NCBI RefSeq assembly: GCF_036226925.1 | Contig: NZ_CP109031.1 | Span: forward strand, 5,704,001-5,768,000 | Direction: 5' to 3' | DNA: 64,000 bases | DNA from: Streptomyces sp. NBC_00659 | Lineage (GTDB): Bacteria > Actinomycetota > Actinomycetes > Streptomycetales > Streptomycetaceae | Shown: positions 18,559 to 27,947 of the stretch, piece by piece | How the letters are laid out: each line of letters opens with the position of its first letter | Position numbering within the stretch: the stretch's first letter is position 1 | Translations under genes and position numbers: made by a program | The notes under the pieces: model-generated | Told to the model about the DNA's origin: nothing | Seen by the model: only the letters and a program-made list of their open reading frames with translations | Database searches by the model: none

Positions 18559-19425
18559 GTGAGTGACGAAGCGGAGCCCGGGTTCGTCCGGGTGCGGTTG
18601 GACCTGTCGTACGACGGGACCGGGTTCTCCGGGTGGGCCAAGCAGGCCGGCGGACGCAGGACCGTGCAGGGCGAGATCGAGGACGCCCTGCGGACGGTGA
18701 CCCGGACGAAGGACACCACGTACGAGCTGACCGTGGCCGGGCGGACCGACGCCGGGGTGCACGCGCGTGGCCAGGTGGCCCACGTCGACCTGCCCGCGGA
18801 ACTGTGGGCCGAGCACCGGGAGAAGCTGCTCAAGCGGCTCGCCGGGCGGCTGGCGAAGGATGTACGGGTGTGGTCGCTGACCGAGGCGCCCGCCGGCTTC
18901 AACGCGCGGTTCTCGGCGGTCTGGCGGCGCTACGCCTATCGCGTGACCGACGAACCCGGCGGTGTCGACCCGCTGCTGCGCAGTCATGTCCTGTGGCACG
19001 ACTGGCCGTTGGACGTCGACGCCATGAACCAGGCGGCCGAACGGCTGCTGGGGGAGCACGACTTCGCCGCCTACTGCAAGAAGCGCGAGGGTGCGACGAC
19101 CATCCGCACCCTCCAGCAACTGAGCCTGGTGCGAGGCGAGGACGGCGTCGTCACCGCCACCGTGCGGGCCGACGCCTTCTGCCACAACATGGTGCGGTCC
19201 CTGATCGGGGCCCTGCTGTTCGTGGGGGACGGGCACCGCGGGCCCGACTGGCCGGGCAAGGTGCTCGCCGCCGGCGTACGGGACTCGGCCGTTCATGTCG
19301 TGCGGCCGCACGGGCTGACGCTCGAGGAAGTCGGTTATCCCGCCGACGAGTTGCTGGCCGCGCGGAACAAGGAGGCCCGGAACAAGCGGATGTTGCCGGG
19401 AGCGGGCGGATGCGAGACCTGCTGA
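18559..19425 (+). CDS. truA: tRNA pseudouridine(38-40) synthase TruA
   Basis: 288 residues from a GTG. It modifies uridines in the tRNA anticodon stem. The catalytic Asp is in [32 protein letters not shown] and [20 protein letters not shown] are family signatures. It is placed after the rplQ terminator in the usual bacterial order and is convergent with the next gene. Confidence 0.96.
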   Translation: MSDEAEPGFVRVRLDLSYDGTGFSGWAKQAGGRRTVQGEIEDALRTVTRTKDTTYELTVAGRTDAGVHARGQVAHVDLPAELWAEHREKLLKRLAGRLAKDVRVWSLTEAPAGFNARFSAVWRRYAYRVTDEPGGVDPLLRSHVLWHDWPLDVDAMNQAAERLLGEHDFAAYCKKREGATTIRTLQQLSLVRGEDGVVTATVRADAFCHNMVRSLIGALLFVGDGHRGPDWPGKVLAAGVRDSAVHVVRPHGLTLEEVGYPADELLAARNKEARNKRMLPGAGGCETC

Positions 19426-19499
19426 CACCCGGGCGCCTGTGCGGATCCGCTGACGGCCCGTCCTGCTGAGTGGGCGTCAACTGCCTCGTACGGGGCGGT

Positions 19500-19527
19500 G
19501 CGGCGGCCGGTGTTCGTCGGCCGCCGC
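19500..19527. terminator. bidirectional terminator between convergent genes
   Basis: A perfect 10-bp stem GCGGCGGCCG (19500-19509) with CGGCCGCCGC (19518-19527) and an 8-base loop, between truA and a convergent gene. Confidence 0.55.
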
Positions 19528-19536
19528 CCGCAACCG

Positions 19537-20430
19537 CTACTGGTTGGCCGCGGCCGAAGCCTGGGCCTGTCCCCGCCGGCCGATCTGGCGGAACGCGAAC
19601 TCCGCGAGATCGTCGCCGGTCGTGAACACCGCGGTGTCCTTCGTCGTCACGTCCTTGCCGTCGGTGAAGCCGGAGAGCGTGAAGTAGGCGTAACGCCCGT
19701 AGGCGTTGGTGGTCGACCGGCAGACGGCCGCGTCGCAGAACGCCTTGATGCCGTTGCCCGGGAGCGAGGCGATGATGCTCTTCTTGTCCGCGTCGGCCTT
19801 GGCCTTGCCGGCCTGGGCCTCGGTGTCGAAGACCGCGATGCCGACCGTCACCGCCACCCCGTCCTTGACGTAGGTGACCCGCATGAAGCGGGTGCAGCCG
19901 TCCTTCTTCAGAACCTGCGGCAGTGTGCCCTTCACGGCCGAGGCACAGTCCTTCGTGTCGGCCGTCGGCCCCTTGCGGTACACACGGTTGCCCATGGTGA
20001 GCTGCGTACCGGGGAAGAGGATGTCCGGGCTCAGCGGCGCGGTGTCCTTCTGCGCGCTGGCTATGAACTGCTTCGGATCCAGCGGCGGCGGAGCCGAGGT
20101 CGGCTCGAAGGACGGCGCCGGTGTCGTGGCGCCGGGGATGTCCGAGCTGGCGGGAAGTTGGGACGGCTGGTTCGTGGCCTGATTGTTCCCGTTCCCGTTC
20201 GCGTTGGCGACGGCCATGGCCACGGCAGCGCCGACCGCGACGGTGGCCAGCGCCCCGCCCACGATGAACAGCACTTTGCGGCGCTTGTTGCGCGTTTCGG
20301 AAGCCTCCGCCATGGCGGCCCAGTCGGGATTCCCACCGGAACGCTGGTTGTTCCACTGAGGCGTCTGCTGAGAACCCGGCTTCCAGGGGTCCCACGGGGG
20401 CTGCCCCTGCCCACCCTGCCCATAACTCAT
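19537..20430 (-). CDS. membrane-anchored protein with extracellular domain, unknown function
   Basis: 297 residues from the ATG at 20430. An N-terminal Gln/Pro/Gly-rich cytoplasmic stretch (about 1-50) is followed by one transmembrane helix (about 53-74, VLFIVGGALATVAVGAAVAM), an Asn/Gly and Pro/Ser linker, then a globular extracellular domain of about 190 residues containing four cysteines. No catalytic motif is recognised. There is no Shine-Dalgarno; TAAGAT (complement of 20438-20443) lies seven bases before the ATG, so the mRNA is probably leaderless. It is divergent from the next gene with only 74 bases between starts. Confidence 0.75.
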   Translation of the reverse strand: MSYGQGGQGQPPWDPWKPGSQQTPQWNNQRSGGNPDWAAMAEASETRNKRRKVLFIVGGALATVAVGAAVAMAVANANGNGNNQATNQPSQLPASSDIPGATTPAPSFEPTSAPPPLDPKQFIASAQKDTAPLSPDILFPGTQLTMGNRVYRKGPTADTKDCASAVKGTLPQVLKKDGCTRFMRVTYVKDGVAVTVGIAVFDTEAQAGKAKADADKKSIIASLPGNGIKAFCDAAVCRSTTNAYGRYAYFTLSGFTDGKDVTTKDTAVFTTGDDLAEFAFRQIGRRGQAQASAAANQ

Positions 20431-20504
20431 GCGCCGCATCTTAGACGGGGGTTGGGGGGTGCCGGTCAGCTCCACCGGGCACTTGAGCCCCTAGCGTGAT
20501 CTGA

Positions 20505-21701
20505 ATGCGCAAGGGCAAAAGTGACATCTCCGGGTGGTTGGTGCGTAGGGCCTCCTGGCACGCGTGGGCGGTCACGGGCGCGGTGCTGTGCGCGCATGCC
20601 GCGGGCGTCGCGCTCCGCACCTCGGACGGGGGGATGGACAACGCGATCGTCGTCCGGGCGGCGCGGACCTGGCTGGAGGGCGGTTCGCCCTACGCCGACC
20701 GGCACTTTCTCTATCTCCCGAGCGCGGTGCTCGCGGCCGTGCCGCAGACGCTGCTCCCGGCGTACGCGCTCCGCGTGCTGGTCCCCCTGACGGTGACCGC
20801 GCTGCTGGTGACGGGCTGGGCCTGCGCGCTGAGCGTCCACGGGGTCCCCTGGCGCAGCCGCCTCGCGGTGCTCGGCCCGGCCTGGCTCGCGCTGGGCTTC
20901 GCGCCCTTCGGCCACCTGGTCTCGCTCGGCAACTGGACCGTGACCGCCGCGGCGGCGCTGCCGCTCGCCCTGCTGCTGGCCGGGCGGGACCGGTGGGGGT
21001 GGGCCGGAGTGGTCATCGGCGCGGCGCTCGCCCTGAAGCCGCTGCTCGTGCCCGTGGCGCTCCTCTTCCTTTTCGCGCGCCGGTGGCGGGCACTGGCCGC
21101 GATGTTCCTCGTGCCCGCCCTGGCGTCCGGCGGGGCGGCGCTGCTGATGCCCGATCCTGCGGCGTTCGTCACACGGACGCTGCCGTTCCTGCTGCACGGC
21201 CACGACGGCTTCGTACGCCTCTACGAGGCCTCTCCGGCGGCCGTGCTCCCGCGTCTCGGGGTGCCGTCCCCGGTGGCGGTCCCGCTGGCCTGCGCGGCGG
21301 CCTGTGCCGGGGTGCTGGCCGCGTACCGCCGCTGGTCGCGCGGTGTTCCCGGGCCGCTGCGGCTCGCCGAGCCCGCGGTGCTGCTGATGCTCTCGGCGTT
21401 CCTGGTGTCCCGGCCGTCCTACGACCACTATCTGCTCGTCGTGGTGCCGCTGCTGCTCGCGGGGCTGCCGTATCCCGGTGCGGCGGCCCGTGAGCCCTGG
21501 TTCTGGCTGGCGCTGGTGCCGCAGGTGCCCGGCGGTGACTGGCCCTGGCTGGAAGCGGTGACCCGGCGTTCCTTCCGTGACTGCTTTACCCTGTGTGTGA
21601 TGACTGCATCGGTGGCGCTCCCGCGTCGCCGTCACCTGCCGCTCGCCGGCCCGGACCACTTCGTCGCCCAGCGGCGCGGACGACGGGCCACGAGGGTGTG
21701 A
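20505..21701 (+). CDS. GT87-type integral membrane glycosyltransferase
   Basis: 398 residues with about nine to ten hydrophobic helices. The early periplasmic Asp (TSDGGMDNAIVVRAARTWLE), the GGSPYAD segment and late RPSYDHYLLVVVPLLLAG fit the DUF2029/GT87 family of polyprenyl-phosphate-mannose-dependent transferases. The acceptor cannot be predicted. TAGCGT at 20492-20497 lies seven bases before the ATG, consistent with a leaderless transcript. It is divergent from a membrane-anchored protein of unknown function. Confidence 0.7.
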   Translation: MRKGKSDISGWLVRRASWHAWAVTGAVLCAHAAGVALRTSDGGMDNAIVVRAARTWLEGGSPYADRHFLYLPSAVLAAVPQTLLPAYALRVLVPLTVTALLVTGWACALSVHGVPWRSRLAVLGPAWLALGFAPFGHLVSLGNWTVTAAAALPLALLLAGRDRWGWAGVVIGAALALKPLLVPVALLFLFARRWRALAAMFLVPALASGGAALLMPDPAAFVTRTLPFLLHGHDGFVRLYEASPAAVLPRLGVPSPVAVPLACAAACAGVLAAYRRWSRGVPGPLRLAEPAVLLMLSAFLVSRPSYDHYLLVVVPLLLAGLPYPGAAAREPWFWLALVPQVPGGDWPWLEAVTRRSFRDCFTLCVMTASVALPRRRHLPLAGPDHFVAQRRGRRATRV

Positions 21702-21712
21702 GGACCCGCGTT

Positions 21713-21742
21713 TTGACCCTTCAGGGCCGCCACGGGTAAGCT
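21713..21742 (+). promoter_or_regulatory. promoter of rplM-rpsI
   Basis: TTGACC (21713-21718), 18-base spacer, TAAGCT (21737-21742). This is a near-consensus HrdB-type promoter just after the preceding gene, giving a leader of about 175 bases before rplM. Confidence 0.75.
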
Positions 21743-21924
21743 TGCAGTTCGTTATGTGTATTGGCTTGCTCATTCTCACGTGAGGGGCCCTTACACCGGT
21801 CCACCGGGGCTGATGACCAGCGACCAGCACGCGGTATGCGTCACCGCAGTGCGGTCAGGGCTGTCGTGATCGTCCGTGGTGGCCATGTCAGGACCCACTC
21901 ACTGAAGAAGCGAAGGCTACGACC

Positions 21925-22368
21925 GTGCGTACGTACAGCCCCAAGCCCGGCGACATCACTCGCCAGTGGTACGTCATCGACGCCCAGGATGTCGTCCTGG
22001 GTCGTCTGGCGACCACTGCCGCGAACATTCTGCGCGGCAAGCACAAGCCGATCTACGCGCCCCACGTCGACGCTGGTGACTTCGTCATCATCATCAACGC
22101 CGACAAGGTGCACCTCTCCGGCAACAAGAAGACCCAGAAGCTGGCGTACCGCCACTCCGGTTACCCGGGTGGTCTGCGCTCCGTCCGCTACGACGAGCTG
22201 CTGGCGAAGAACCCCGAGAAGGCCGTCGAGAAGGCCATCAGGGGCATGGTTCCCAAGAACACCCTGGGCCGTCAGGTGCTCTCGAAGCTGAAGGTCTACG
22301 CGGGCGAGAACCACCCGCACGCTGCGCAGCAGCCGGTCCCGTTCGAGATCACCCAGGTCGCGCAGTAG
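21925..22368 (+). CDS. rplM: 50S ribosomal protein L13
   Basis: 147 residues from a [22 protein letters not shown] and [21 protein letters not shown] are signatures of L13, an early 50S assembly protein. It forms a two-gene operon with rpsI. The roughly 175-base leader could carry autoregulation, as L13 leaders do in some bacteria. Confidence 0.98.
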   Translation: MRTYSPKPGDITRQWYVIDAQDVVLGRLATTAANILRGKHKPIYAPHVDAGDFVIIINADKVHLSGNKKTQKLAYRHSGYPGGLRSVRYDELLAKNPEKAVEKAIRGMVPKNTLGRQVLSKLKVYAGENHPHAAQQPVPFEITQVAQ

Positions 22369-22410
22369 TTCCGGCCACCCCCTAAGACATAAAGAAATCT
22401 GAGGAGAATC

Positions 22411-22932
22411 GTGGCCGAGACCACCGTTGAGCAGCCGGTCGAAGAGACTGAGCTCGTCGACATCGAGAGCTACACCACCGAGTCCGAGGTGCCCGTCGAG
22501 GGCGAGTACACCTCGGAGTCGCTCGAAGGCCGCTTCGGCGACCCGCAGCCGGCCGCCGGCCTGGGCCGTCGCAAGAACGCCATCGCCCGCGTCCGGATCG
22601 TTCCGGGCACCGGCAAGTGGAAGATCAACGGTCGCACCCTTGAGGACTACTTCCCCAACAAGGTGCACCAGCAGGAAGTCAACGAGCCCTTCAAGGTGCT
22701 CGAGCTCGACAACCGCTACGACGTTGTCGCCCGCATCTCGGGTGGCGGCGTCTCGGGTCAGGCCGGTGCCCTGCGCCTCGGCGTGGCCCGTGCGCTGAAC
22801 GAGGCCGACGTGGACAACAACCGCGGCGCCCTCAAGAAGGCCGGCTTCCTCAAGCGCGACGACCGTGCGGTCGAGCGCAAGAAGGCCGGTCTCAAGAAGG
22901 CCCGCAAGGCTCCGCAGTACAGCAAGCGTTAA
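22411..22932 (+). CDS. rpsI: 30S ribosomal protein S9
   Basis: 173 residues from a GTG, with AGGAGAATC upstream. About 45 acidic N-terminal residues ([20 protein letters not shown]) precede the conserved domain starting [17 protein letters not shown]. The C-terminus [12 protein letters not shown] ends in the Arg that touches P-site tRNA (here Lys-Arg). Second gene of the rplM operon. Confidence 0.98.
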   Translation: MAETTVEQPVEETELVDIESYTTESEVPVEGEYTSESLEGRFGDPQPAAGLGRRKNAIARVRIVPGTGKWKINGRTLEDYFPNKVHQQEVNEPFKVLELDNRYDVVARISGGGVSGQAGALRLGVARALNEADVDNNRGALKKAGFLKRDDRAVERKKAGLKKARKAPQYSKR

Positions 22933-22970
22933 TCTTCGCTGCTTGCTACTGCGCGTAGTACGCGTAGCTC

Positions 22971-23015
22971 CGAACGCCCCGGCTGCACGCCACAGTGCCG
23001 CCGGGGCGTTCGTTT
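22971..23015 (+). terminator. terminator after rpsI
   Basis: A 13-bp stem CGAACGCCCCGGC (22971-22983) with GCCGGGGCGTTCG (23000-23012), 16-base loop, then TTTATC. Confidence 0.8.
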
Positions 23016-23127
23016 ATCACAGTGGTTGGGCGTATAACGGCACAAGGTGCTCAAAGGCTCATGTGATCGGATGACTCCGTATCCTTCGGGGGACTTCCGT
23101 ACTCTGCAGCTTTTCTCAGGAGGACAA

Positions 23128-24486
23128 GTGGGACGACTCTTCGGCACGGACGGCGTGCGCGGTGTCGCCAACGCGGATCTGACGGCCGAGCTCGCGCTCG
23201 GGCTTTCCGTGGCAGCGGCGCACGTACTCGCCGAGGCGGGCACGTTCGAAGGCCACCGGCCCGTGGCCGTGGTCGGGCGGGATCCGCGCGCGTCCGGGGA
23301 GTTCCTGGAGGCCGCGGTGGTCGCCGGCCTCGCCAGCGCCGGTGTGGACGTCCTGCGCGTCGGCGTGCTGCCCACCCCCGCGGTGGCGTACCTCACCGGG
23401 GTGCTCGGTGCCGACCTCGGCGTGATGCTCTCCGCGAGCCACAACGCCATGCCCGACAACGGCATCAAGTTCTTCGCCCGCGGCGGGCACAAGCTCGCCG
23501 ACGAGCTGGAGGACCGGATCGAGGGCGTCTACGAGGAGCACCGCACCGGCGCTCCCTGGGACCGTCCCACCGGCTCGGGCGTCGGCCGGGTCAACTCCTA
23601 CGACCTGGGCTTCGACCAGTACGTCGCCCACCTCATCGCTGTCCTCCCGAACCGCCTCGACGGCATGAAGGTCGTCCTTGACGAGGCGCACGGCGCGGCC
23701 GCCCGGGTCTCGCCCGAGGCCTTCACCCGGGCCGGTGCCGAGATCATCACCATCGGCGCGGAGCCCGACGGGCTCAACATCAACGACGGCTGCGGCTCCA
23801 CCCACCTGGAGCTCCTCAAGGCCGCCGTCGTCGAACACGGCGCCGACCTCGGCATCGCGCACGACGGTGACGCCGACCGCTGCCTCGCCGTGGACCACAC
23901 GGGCGAGGAGATCGACGGCGACCAGATCCTGGCCGTACTCGCGCTGGCGATGCGGGAGCGTTCCGCACTGCGCTCCGACACCGTTGTCGCGACGGTCATG
24001 TCCAACCTCGGCTTCAAGCTCGCCATGGAGCGCGAAGGCCTCACCTTCATCCAGACCGCGGTCGGCGACCGCTACGTCCTGGAGGAGATGAAGCGGCACG
24101 GCTACGCGCTCGGCGGCGAGCAGTCCGGGCACGTCATCATCCTCGACCACGCCACCACCGGCGACGGCACGCTGACCGGCCTGCTGCTCGCCGCCCGGGT
24201 CGCCCAGACCGGCCGTACGCTCCGCGACCTGGCCTCGGTCATGGAGCGGCTGCCGCAGGTCCTCATCAACGTGCCCGACGTCGACCGGTCGCGGGTGAAG
24301 ACCTCCGCCGAGCTGGCCGCCGCGGTGGCCGACGCCGAGAGCGAACTCGGCAGCACCGGCCGGGTACTGCTGCGTCCCTCCGGCACCGAGCCGCTCGTCC
24401 GCGTGATGGTCGAGGCCGCCGACATCGACCACGCCCGGTCGGTGGCCGCCCGCCTCGCCGACGTCGTGAAGTCGGCACTCGGCTAG
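23128..24486 (+). CDS. glmM: phosphoglucosamine mutase
   Basis: 452 residues from the GTG at 23128, which has CAGGAGGACAA upstream; an in-frame GTG at 23047 would add 27 non-conserved residues. It converts glucosamine-6-phosphate to glucosamine-1-phosphate for UDP-GlcNAc. The phosphorylated serine is in [12 protein letters not shown] (Ser104), the metal-binding loop is DGDADRC, and the phosphate-binding loop [12 protein letters not shown] is near the C-terminus. glmS lies 3.4 kb downstream. Confidence 0.96.
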   Translation: MGRLFGTDGVRGVANADLTAELALGLSVAAAHVLAEAGTFEGHRPVAVVGRDPRASGEFLEAAVVAGLASAGVDVLRVGVLPTPAVAYLTGVLGADLGVMLSASHNAMPDNGIKFFARGGHKLADELEDRIEGVYEEHRTGAPWDRPTGSGVGRVNSYDLGFDQYVAHLIAVLPNRLDGMKVVLDEAHGAAARVSPEAFTRAGAEIITIGAEPDGLNINDGCGSTHLELLKAAVVEHGADLGIAHDGDADRCLAVDHTGEEIDGDQILAVLALAMRERSALRSDTVVATVMSNLGFKLAMEREGLTFIQTAVGDRYVLEEMKRHGYALGGEQSGHVIILDHATTGDGTLTGLLLAARVAQTGRTLRDLASVMERLPQVLINVPDVDRSRVKTSAELAAAVADAESELGSTGRVLLRPSGTEPLVRVMVEAADIDHARSVAARLADVVKSALG

Positions 24487-24518
24487 ACGGGACCTGAGCC
24501 TTTGAGCTCTTCGCCCGA

Positions 24519-24570
24519 GCCGTGAGGCCCGGCACCCAGGAGACTTTCCCGGGGTGCCGGGCCTCACGGC
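24519..24570. terminator. bidirectional terminator between glmM and a convergent gene
   Basis: A perfect 19-bp stem starting GCCGTGAGGCCCGGCACCC (24519-24537) with its complement at 24552-24570 and a 14-base loop. One of the longest perfect stems in the window. Confidence 0.8.
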
Positions 24571-24622
24571 TGTGCGCGGGCTCCCGCGGGGTGTCCTTCG
24601 CCGACCGGGCGGTGGCCTCGCG

Positions 24623-25552
24623 CTACGCGGTGGCCCGCCGCGTCGCCCAGAACCACTTCTGGGCGAGCAGGGTGAGCGTGCCGGCGACCACGATGCCGAG
24701 CAGGTTGAACAGCAGCTGCTTGGTGGATCCCCAGGTCTGGCCCATGTCCCCGTAGCTCAGGGCCACCGCGGCGTTCGCGGCGGCCGGCACCGTCGTCACG
24801 GAGATCGCGACGCCGACCAGGGCCCCGGACTTCGCGGACGTCAGGGACAGCATGCCGGCGGTGCCCGCGAGCACGGCGACGACGAACGAGAACCAGTCCG
24901 GCGCGTACACGAACCCGGTGTTGGGGCGCGCCGCCTCCAGCTGCGCCTCGCTGAACAGGTTCACCCCGTCCATGAACAGGCTGAAGAGCACCGTCACCGC
25001 CATGGCGATCGCGAAACCGGCCAGCAGCGCGGTCGTGGACCGCAGGGCGAGACGTGTGCTCCGCTGCACGATCGCGGTGCAGACACCGGCCAGCGGGCCG
25101 AACTCCGGGCCCACGGCCATGGCGCCCACGATCAGGACCGCGTTGTCGAGCACCACACCACAGGCCGCGATCATCGTGGCGATGGTGATGAACGCGACGT
25201 AGGTGACCGACAGCGTCGACTCCTCGTGCGTGGCCTCCTCCAGGTGTTCCCACAGGACCGCGTCGACGCCCTCGCCCGGTGCCTCGGCCTCCGCCTGGTC
25301 GGCGCGCTTCGACAGGGACAGGTCGATGTCCTCGACCGCGATCGAACCCGCGTCGTCGATACCCAGTTCCCGCAGGCCGCCGATGAGCTCGTCGCCCGCC
25401 TCCCGGGCGACGTCGCACATGACCACGTCCCCGGACGGATTACGCGCGACGCCCGGCAGGACCACGACATGGGTGGTGCCGACCGTCCCCTCGATCAGAC
25501 GCACCACGTCGTCGGTCTGTCCGGCAGGGGTGATCAGGCGCAGATGCAGCAT
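24623..25552 (-). CDS. DUF389 family membrane protein
   Basis: 309 residues. A soluble N-terminal domain (about 1-100) is followed by six hydrophobic helices. The segment VLDNAVLIVGAMAVGPEFGP in the second helix is the DUF389 signature (NxxVLIGAMLxSP-like). The biochemical role of the family is not established. It lies 16 bases downstream of coaA on the same strand, so the two may be cotranscribed. Confidence 0.75.
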   Translation of the reverse strand: MLHLRLITPAGQTDDVVRLIEGTVGTTHVVVLPGVARNPSGDVVMCDVAREAGDELIGGLRELGIDDAGSIAVEDIDLSLSKRADQAEAEAPGEGVDAVLWEHLEEATHEESTLSVTYVAFITIATMIAACGVVLDNAVLIVGAMAVGPEFGPLAGVCTAIVQRSTRLALRSTTALLAGFAIAMAVTVLFSLFMDGVNLFSEAQLEAARPNTGFVYAPDWFSFVVAVLAGTAGMLSLTSAKSGALVGVAISVTTVPAAANAAVALSYGDMGQTWGSTKQLLFNLLGIVVAGTLTLLAQKWFWATRRATA

Positions 25553-25568
25553 GGCCGCAGCGTAGTGG

Positions 25569-26558
25569 TCAGAGTTTGCGCAGACTCAGGCGCTGCACCT
25601 TGTGGTCGGGTCCCTTGCGTACGACCAGGGTCGCCCGGCCCCGGGTGGGGGCAACGTTCTCCAGCAGATTGGGTTTGTTGATGGTGCGCCAGGTCGTGCG
25701 GGCGTAGTCGAGGGCCTCCTCCTCGGAGACCTGGGTGTACTTGCGGAAGTACGAGTCGGTCTTCTGGAAGGCGGTGGCGCGGAGCTTGCGGAAGCGGTTC
25801 AGGTACCAGCGCTCGATGTCCTCGGGGCGGGCGTCGACGTACACACTGAAGTCGAAGTAGTCCGCGAGGCCGACGCGGGTGCGGCCGTCCTTGCCGGGCA
25901 GGGCCGGCTGGAGCACGTTCAGGCCCTCGACGATGAGGATGTCGGGGCGGCGGACCGTGAGTCTGTCGCCGGGCACGATGTCGTAGATCAGATGCGAGTA
26001 GACGGGGGCCGTCACCTCGTCCTTGCCCGCCTTGATGTCGGCGACGAACCGGGTCAGGGCCCGGCGGTCGTACGACTCGGGGAAGCCCTTGCGGGACATC
26101 AGACCGCGCGCTTCGAGCTGCTCGGTGGGGAGCAGGAAGCCGTCCGTGGTGACCAGCTCGACACGGGGGTGCTCGGGCCAGCGGGAGAGCAGCGCCTGGA
26201 GCAGTCGGGCGACGGTGGACTTCCCCACGGCCACGGAACCGGCGACGCCGATGACGAACGGGGTGCCGGACTGGGACCCCTTCTCGCCGAGGAAGGTGTT
26301 CAGAGCGCCGCGGAGCCCGTCCGTGGCACCGACGTACAGGTTCAGCAGTCTGGACAGCGGCAGATAGATGTCCCGCACCTCGTCGAGGTCGATGACATCG
26401 CCCAGGCCGCGCAGCTTCTCGAGCTCCTCGGCGTTCAGCGTGAGCGGCGTCTTCTCGCGGAGAGCGCTCCACTCGGCACGGGTGAGGTCGACGTAGGGAG
26501 TCGCCTCCGGCCTGGACCGGTGGGCGCTCCGCGGCAACGGGGAGACCGGAGAGATCAC
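25569..26558 (-). CDS. coaA: type I pantothenate kinase
   Basis: 329 residues from a GTG. It phosphorylates pantothenate, the first committed step to coenzyme A. The P-loop [12 protein letters not shown] is at about residues 104-115. [16 protein letters not shown] at the N-terminus and [20 protein letters not shown] are family signatures. TAACAA lies close to the start, and no Shine-Dalgarno is seen, so translation may be leaderless. Confidence 0.95.
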   Translation of the reverse strand: MISPVSPLPRSAHRSRPEATPYVDLTRAEWSALREKTPLTLNAEELEKLRGLGDVIDLDEVRDIYLPLSRLLNLYVGATDGLRGALNTFLGEKGSQSGTPFVIGVAGSVAVGKSTVARLLQALLSRWPEHPRVELVTTDGFLLPTEQLEARGLMSRKGFPESYDRRALTRFVADIKAGKDEVTAPVYSHLIYDIVPGDRLTVRRPDILIVEGLNVLQPALPGKDGRTRVGLADYFDFSVYVDARPEDIERWYLNRFRKLRATAFQKTDSYFRKYTQVSEEEALDYARTTWRTINKPNLLENVAPTRGRATLVVRKGPDHKVQRLSLRKL

Positions 26559-26629
26559 AGTCCATTGTTAACGGAGTTTGAACGGGGTGGGGGGTGGGGT
26601 GCGTCACGTGGGCGCGGACCGCCCGCCGG

Positions 26630-26761
26630 TCAGGCGTGCCCCACCAGCCGCTCCAGCTCTCCGGTACCGCCCGCGGTGACGGCGTTCCCCTCCGATGCGG
26701 CCCTGGAGAGGAACGCCGTCTGTGCCGCTAGTGCGTAGAAGCCGCTCTTGTGATCGCGCAC
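26630..26761 (-). CDS. possible small ORF, 43 aa, or gene remnant
   Basis: A GTG at 26761 opens a frame MRDHKSGFYALAAQTAFLSR followed by AASEGNAVTA and ending ELERLVGHA. About 84% of codon third positions are G or C, as in real genes here, and the composition (Tyr, Phe, Lys, balanced Ala) is unlike a shadow frame. Upstream the same frame stays open and protein-like to a TGA near 26888 but has no ATG/GTG/TTG start, so this could be the 3' end of a decayed gene. Function unknown. Confidence 0.35.
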   Translation of the reverse strand: MRDHKSGFYALAAQTAFLSRAASEGNAVTAGGTGELERLVGHA

Positions 26762-26940
26762 GAGCCTGATGTGGCAAGCGGTTTCTGCGACCTTCGCACT
26801 CCCGTCCGGGTAGGGATCTCGCCGAGGGGGTTTCTCGCCCCGAAGAAGCCGTCCCGGTCCAGGTGCGGATAAATTGACATTCCGTCAATGACGGGCGGGT
26901 GTCGACCAGTTGCGGAGTCACGTCGGCGTCACGATCGGAT

Positions 26941-26976
26941 GTCGAGTGATCTTGGGGGCGGCCGTCGAATGATCTT
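26941..26976. repeat. direct repeat upstream of the lipoprotein gene
   Basis: GTCGAGTGATCTT (26941-26953) and GTCGAATGATCTT (26964-26976) match at 12 of 13 bases with a 23-base period. This spacing, about two helical turns, suits cooperative protein binding just upstream of the candidate -10 at 26982. Confidence 0.4.
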
Positions 26977-27042
26977 CCGGTTAGCGTGCTCAACGGATGT
27001 GCACGGTGTGCACACAGGAGACCGACAGAAAGGGCTTCCGCC

Positions 27043-27825
27043 TTGAGATCCGCCGCAGTCCGTCGTACCGCCCTCGCCGCCTCCGCGGCCGCCCTCGCCC
27101 TGTTCGCCACCGCGTGCGGCGGCGGCGACAAGGCCGACAAGGGTGGAAGCGGTGAGGACAAGGGTGGCGCGGCCGCGTCCTCCGCCCCGGCGGCCAAGGC
27201 GCTCACCGCCGCCGAGCTGGAGAAGGCCGCGCTCACGCAGGCGGACGTCAAGAGCGGCAAGGTCACCGAGAAGGTGTCGGCGGTGGAGGCCATCCCGCAG
27301 GACAAGGTGAAGACCGCCGACGCGGCCTGCGCCCCGCTCGCCTACCTCCAGACCGGCTCCTACGTGGGCAAGCCCTCCGCCACCGTGGCGCGCAAGTGGA
27401 CGGGCGACCCGAAGAAGCCCGCCGCGGGCGCCACCGACGAGGAGAAGCTCTTCGCCGGTGTGGGCACCATGGCGGTGGTGACGCTCGCCTCCTACGAGGA
27501 CGGCGGCGCCGAGCAGGCGATGAAGGACCTGAACACGGCCGCCGCGAAGTGCGCCGGCGGCTTCAGCTTCACGGCGGCGGGCGACACGACCAAGAACGTG
27601 AAGGTCGTCAAGACCGACGCGCCCAAGGGTGGCGACGAGGCGTTCGCCCTGACCGTCAGCCTCCAGCTGGAAGAGGGTGCCGAAGCGCCGGTCAAGGGGG
27701 TCGTCGTCCGCAAGGGGGCCACCCTCGCCTACTTCCCCGCCGTCGACATGGCTTCGGCTGTCACCGGCAAGGACTGGGACTTCCCCACGGAGATCGTCGA
27801 CGCCCAGCTCACCAAGCTCGGCTGA
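27043..27825 (+). CDS. secreted lipoprotein of unknown function
   Basis: 260 residues from a TTG at 27043 with AGGG about nine bases upstream; GTG at 26986 is an alternative that would add 19 residues before the signal. A basic start (RSAAVRRTALAASAAA) leads to a lipobox-like LFATAC, then a Gly/Lys/Asp linker (GGGDKADKGGSGEDKGG) and a mature domain of about 200 residues with two further cysteines. No enzymatic motif is visible. It precedes glmS by 122 bases. Confidence 0.75.
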   Translation: MRSAAVRRTALAASAAALALFATACGGGDKADKGGSGEDKGGAAASSAPAAKALTAAELEKAALTQADVKSGKVTEKVSAVEAIPQDKVKTADAACAPLAYLQTGSYVGKPSATVARKWTGDPKKPAAGATDEEKLFAGVGTMAVVTLASYEDGGAEQAMKDLNTAAAKCAGGFSFTAAGDTTKNVKVVKTDAPKGGDEAFALTVSLQLEEGAEAPVKGVVVRKGATLAYFPAVDMASAVTGKDWDFPTEIVDAQLTKLG

Positions 27826-27947
27826 CCGTCCGGCGCGCGGCAGCCGGCGGTCCGGGTCCGCCGAGCCGTTCGTACCGCGGTGGGAATTTCCGATTCCGGG
27901 CACGCTGCGGCTCTTTTCGGCGGACGCCGGACCTTAGGCTGCCGGGC

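Larger units (their letters stand above)
26559..27042. other. 484-base region between divergent coaA and a lipoprotein gene
   Basis: Contains a possible 43-codon minus-strand ORF (26630-26761), the inverted repeat ATTGAC-ATTCC-GTCAAT (26873-26889) overlapping a TTGACA hexamer, and a 13-base direct repeat (26941 and 26964). TAGCGT (26982-26987) may be a -10. Nothing else is evident. Confidence 0.5.

Noticed and set aside
18553..19428. 291-codon open frame opposite truA
   Set aside because: Exact antisense of truA with shadow-type composition.
27826..27947. glmS ribozyme upstream of glmS
   Set aside because: The gap is only 122 bases, lacks any ribozyme-like core I can recognise, and glmS looks leaderless. 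The ribozyme is known from Firmicutes, not Streptomyces.
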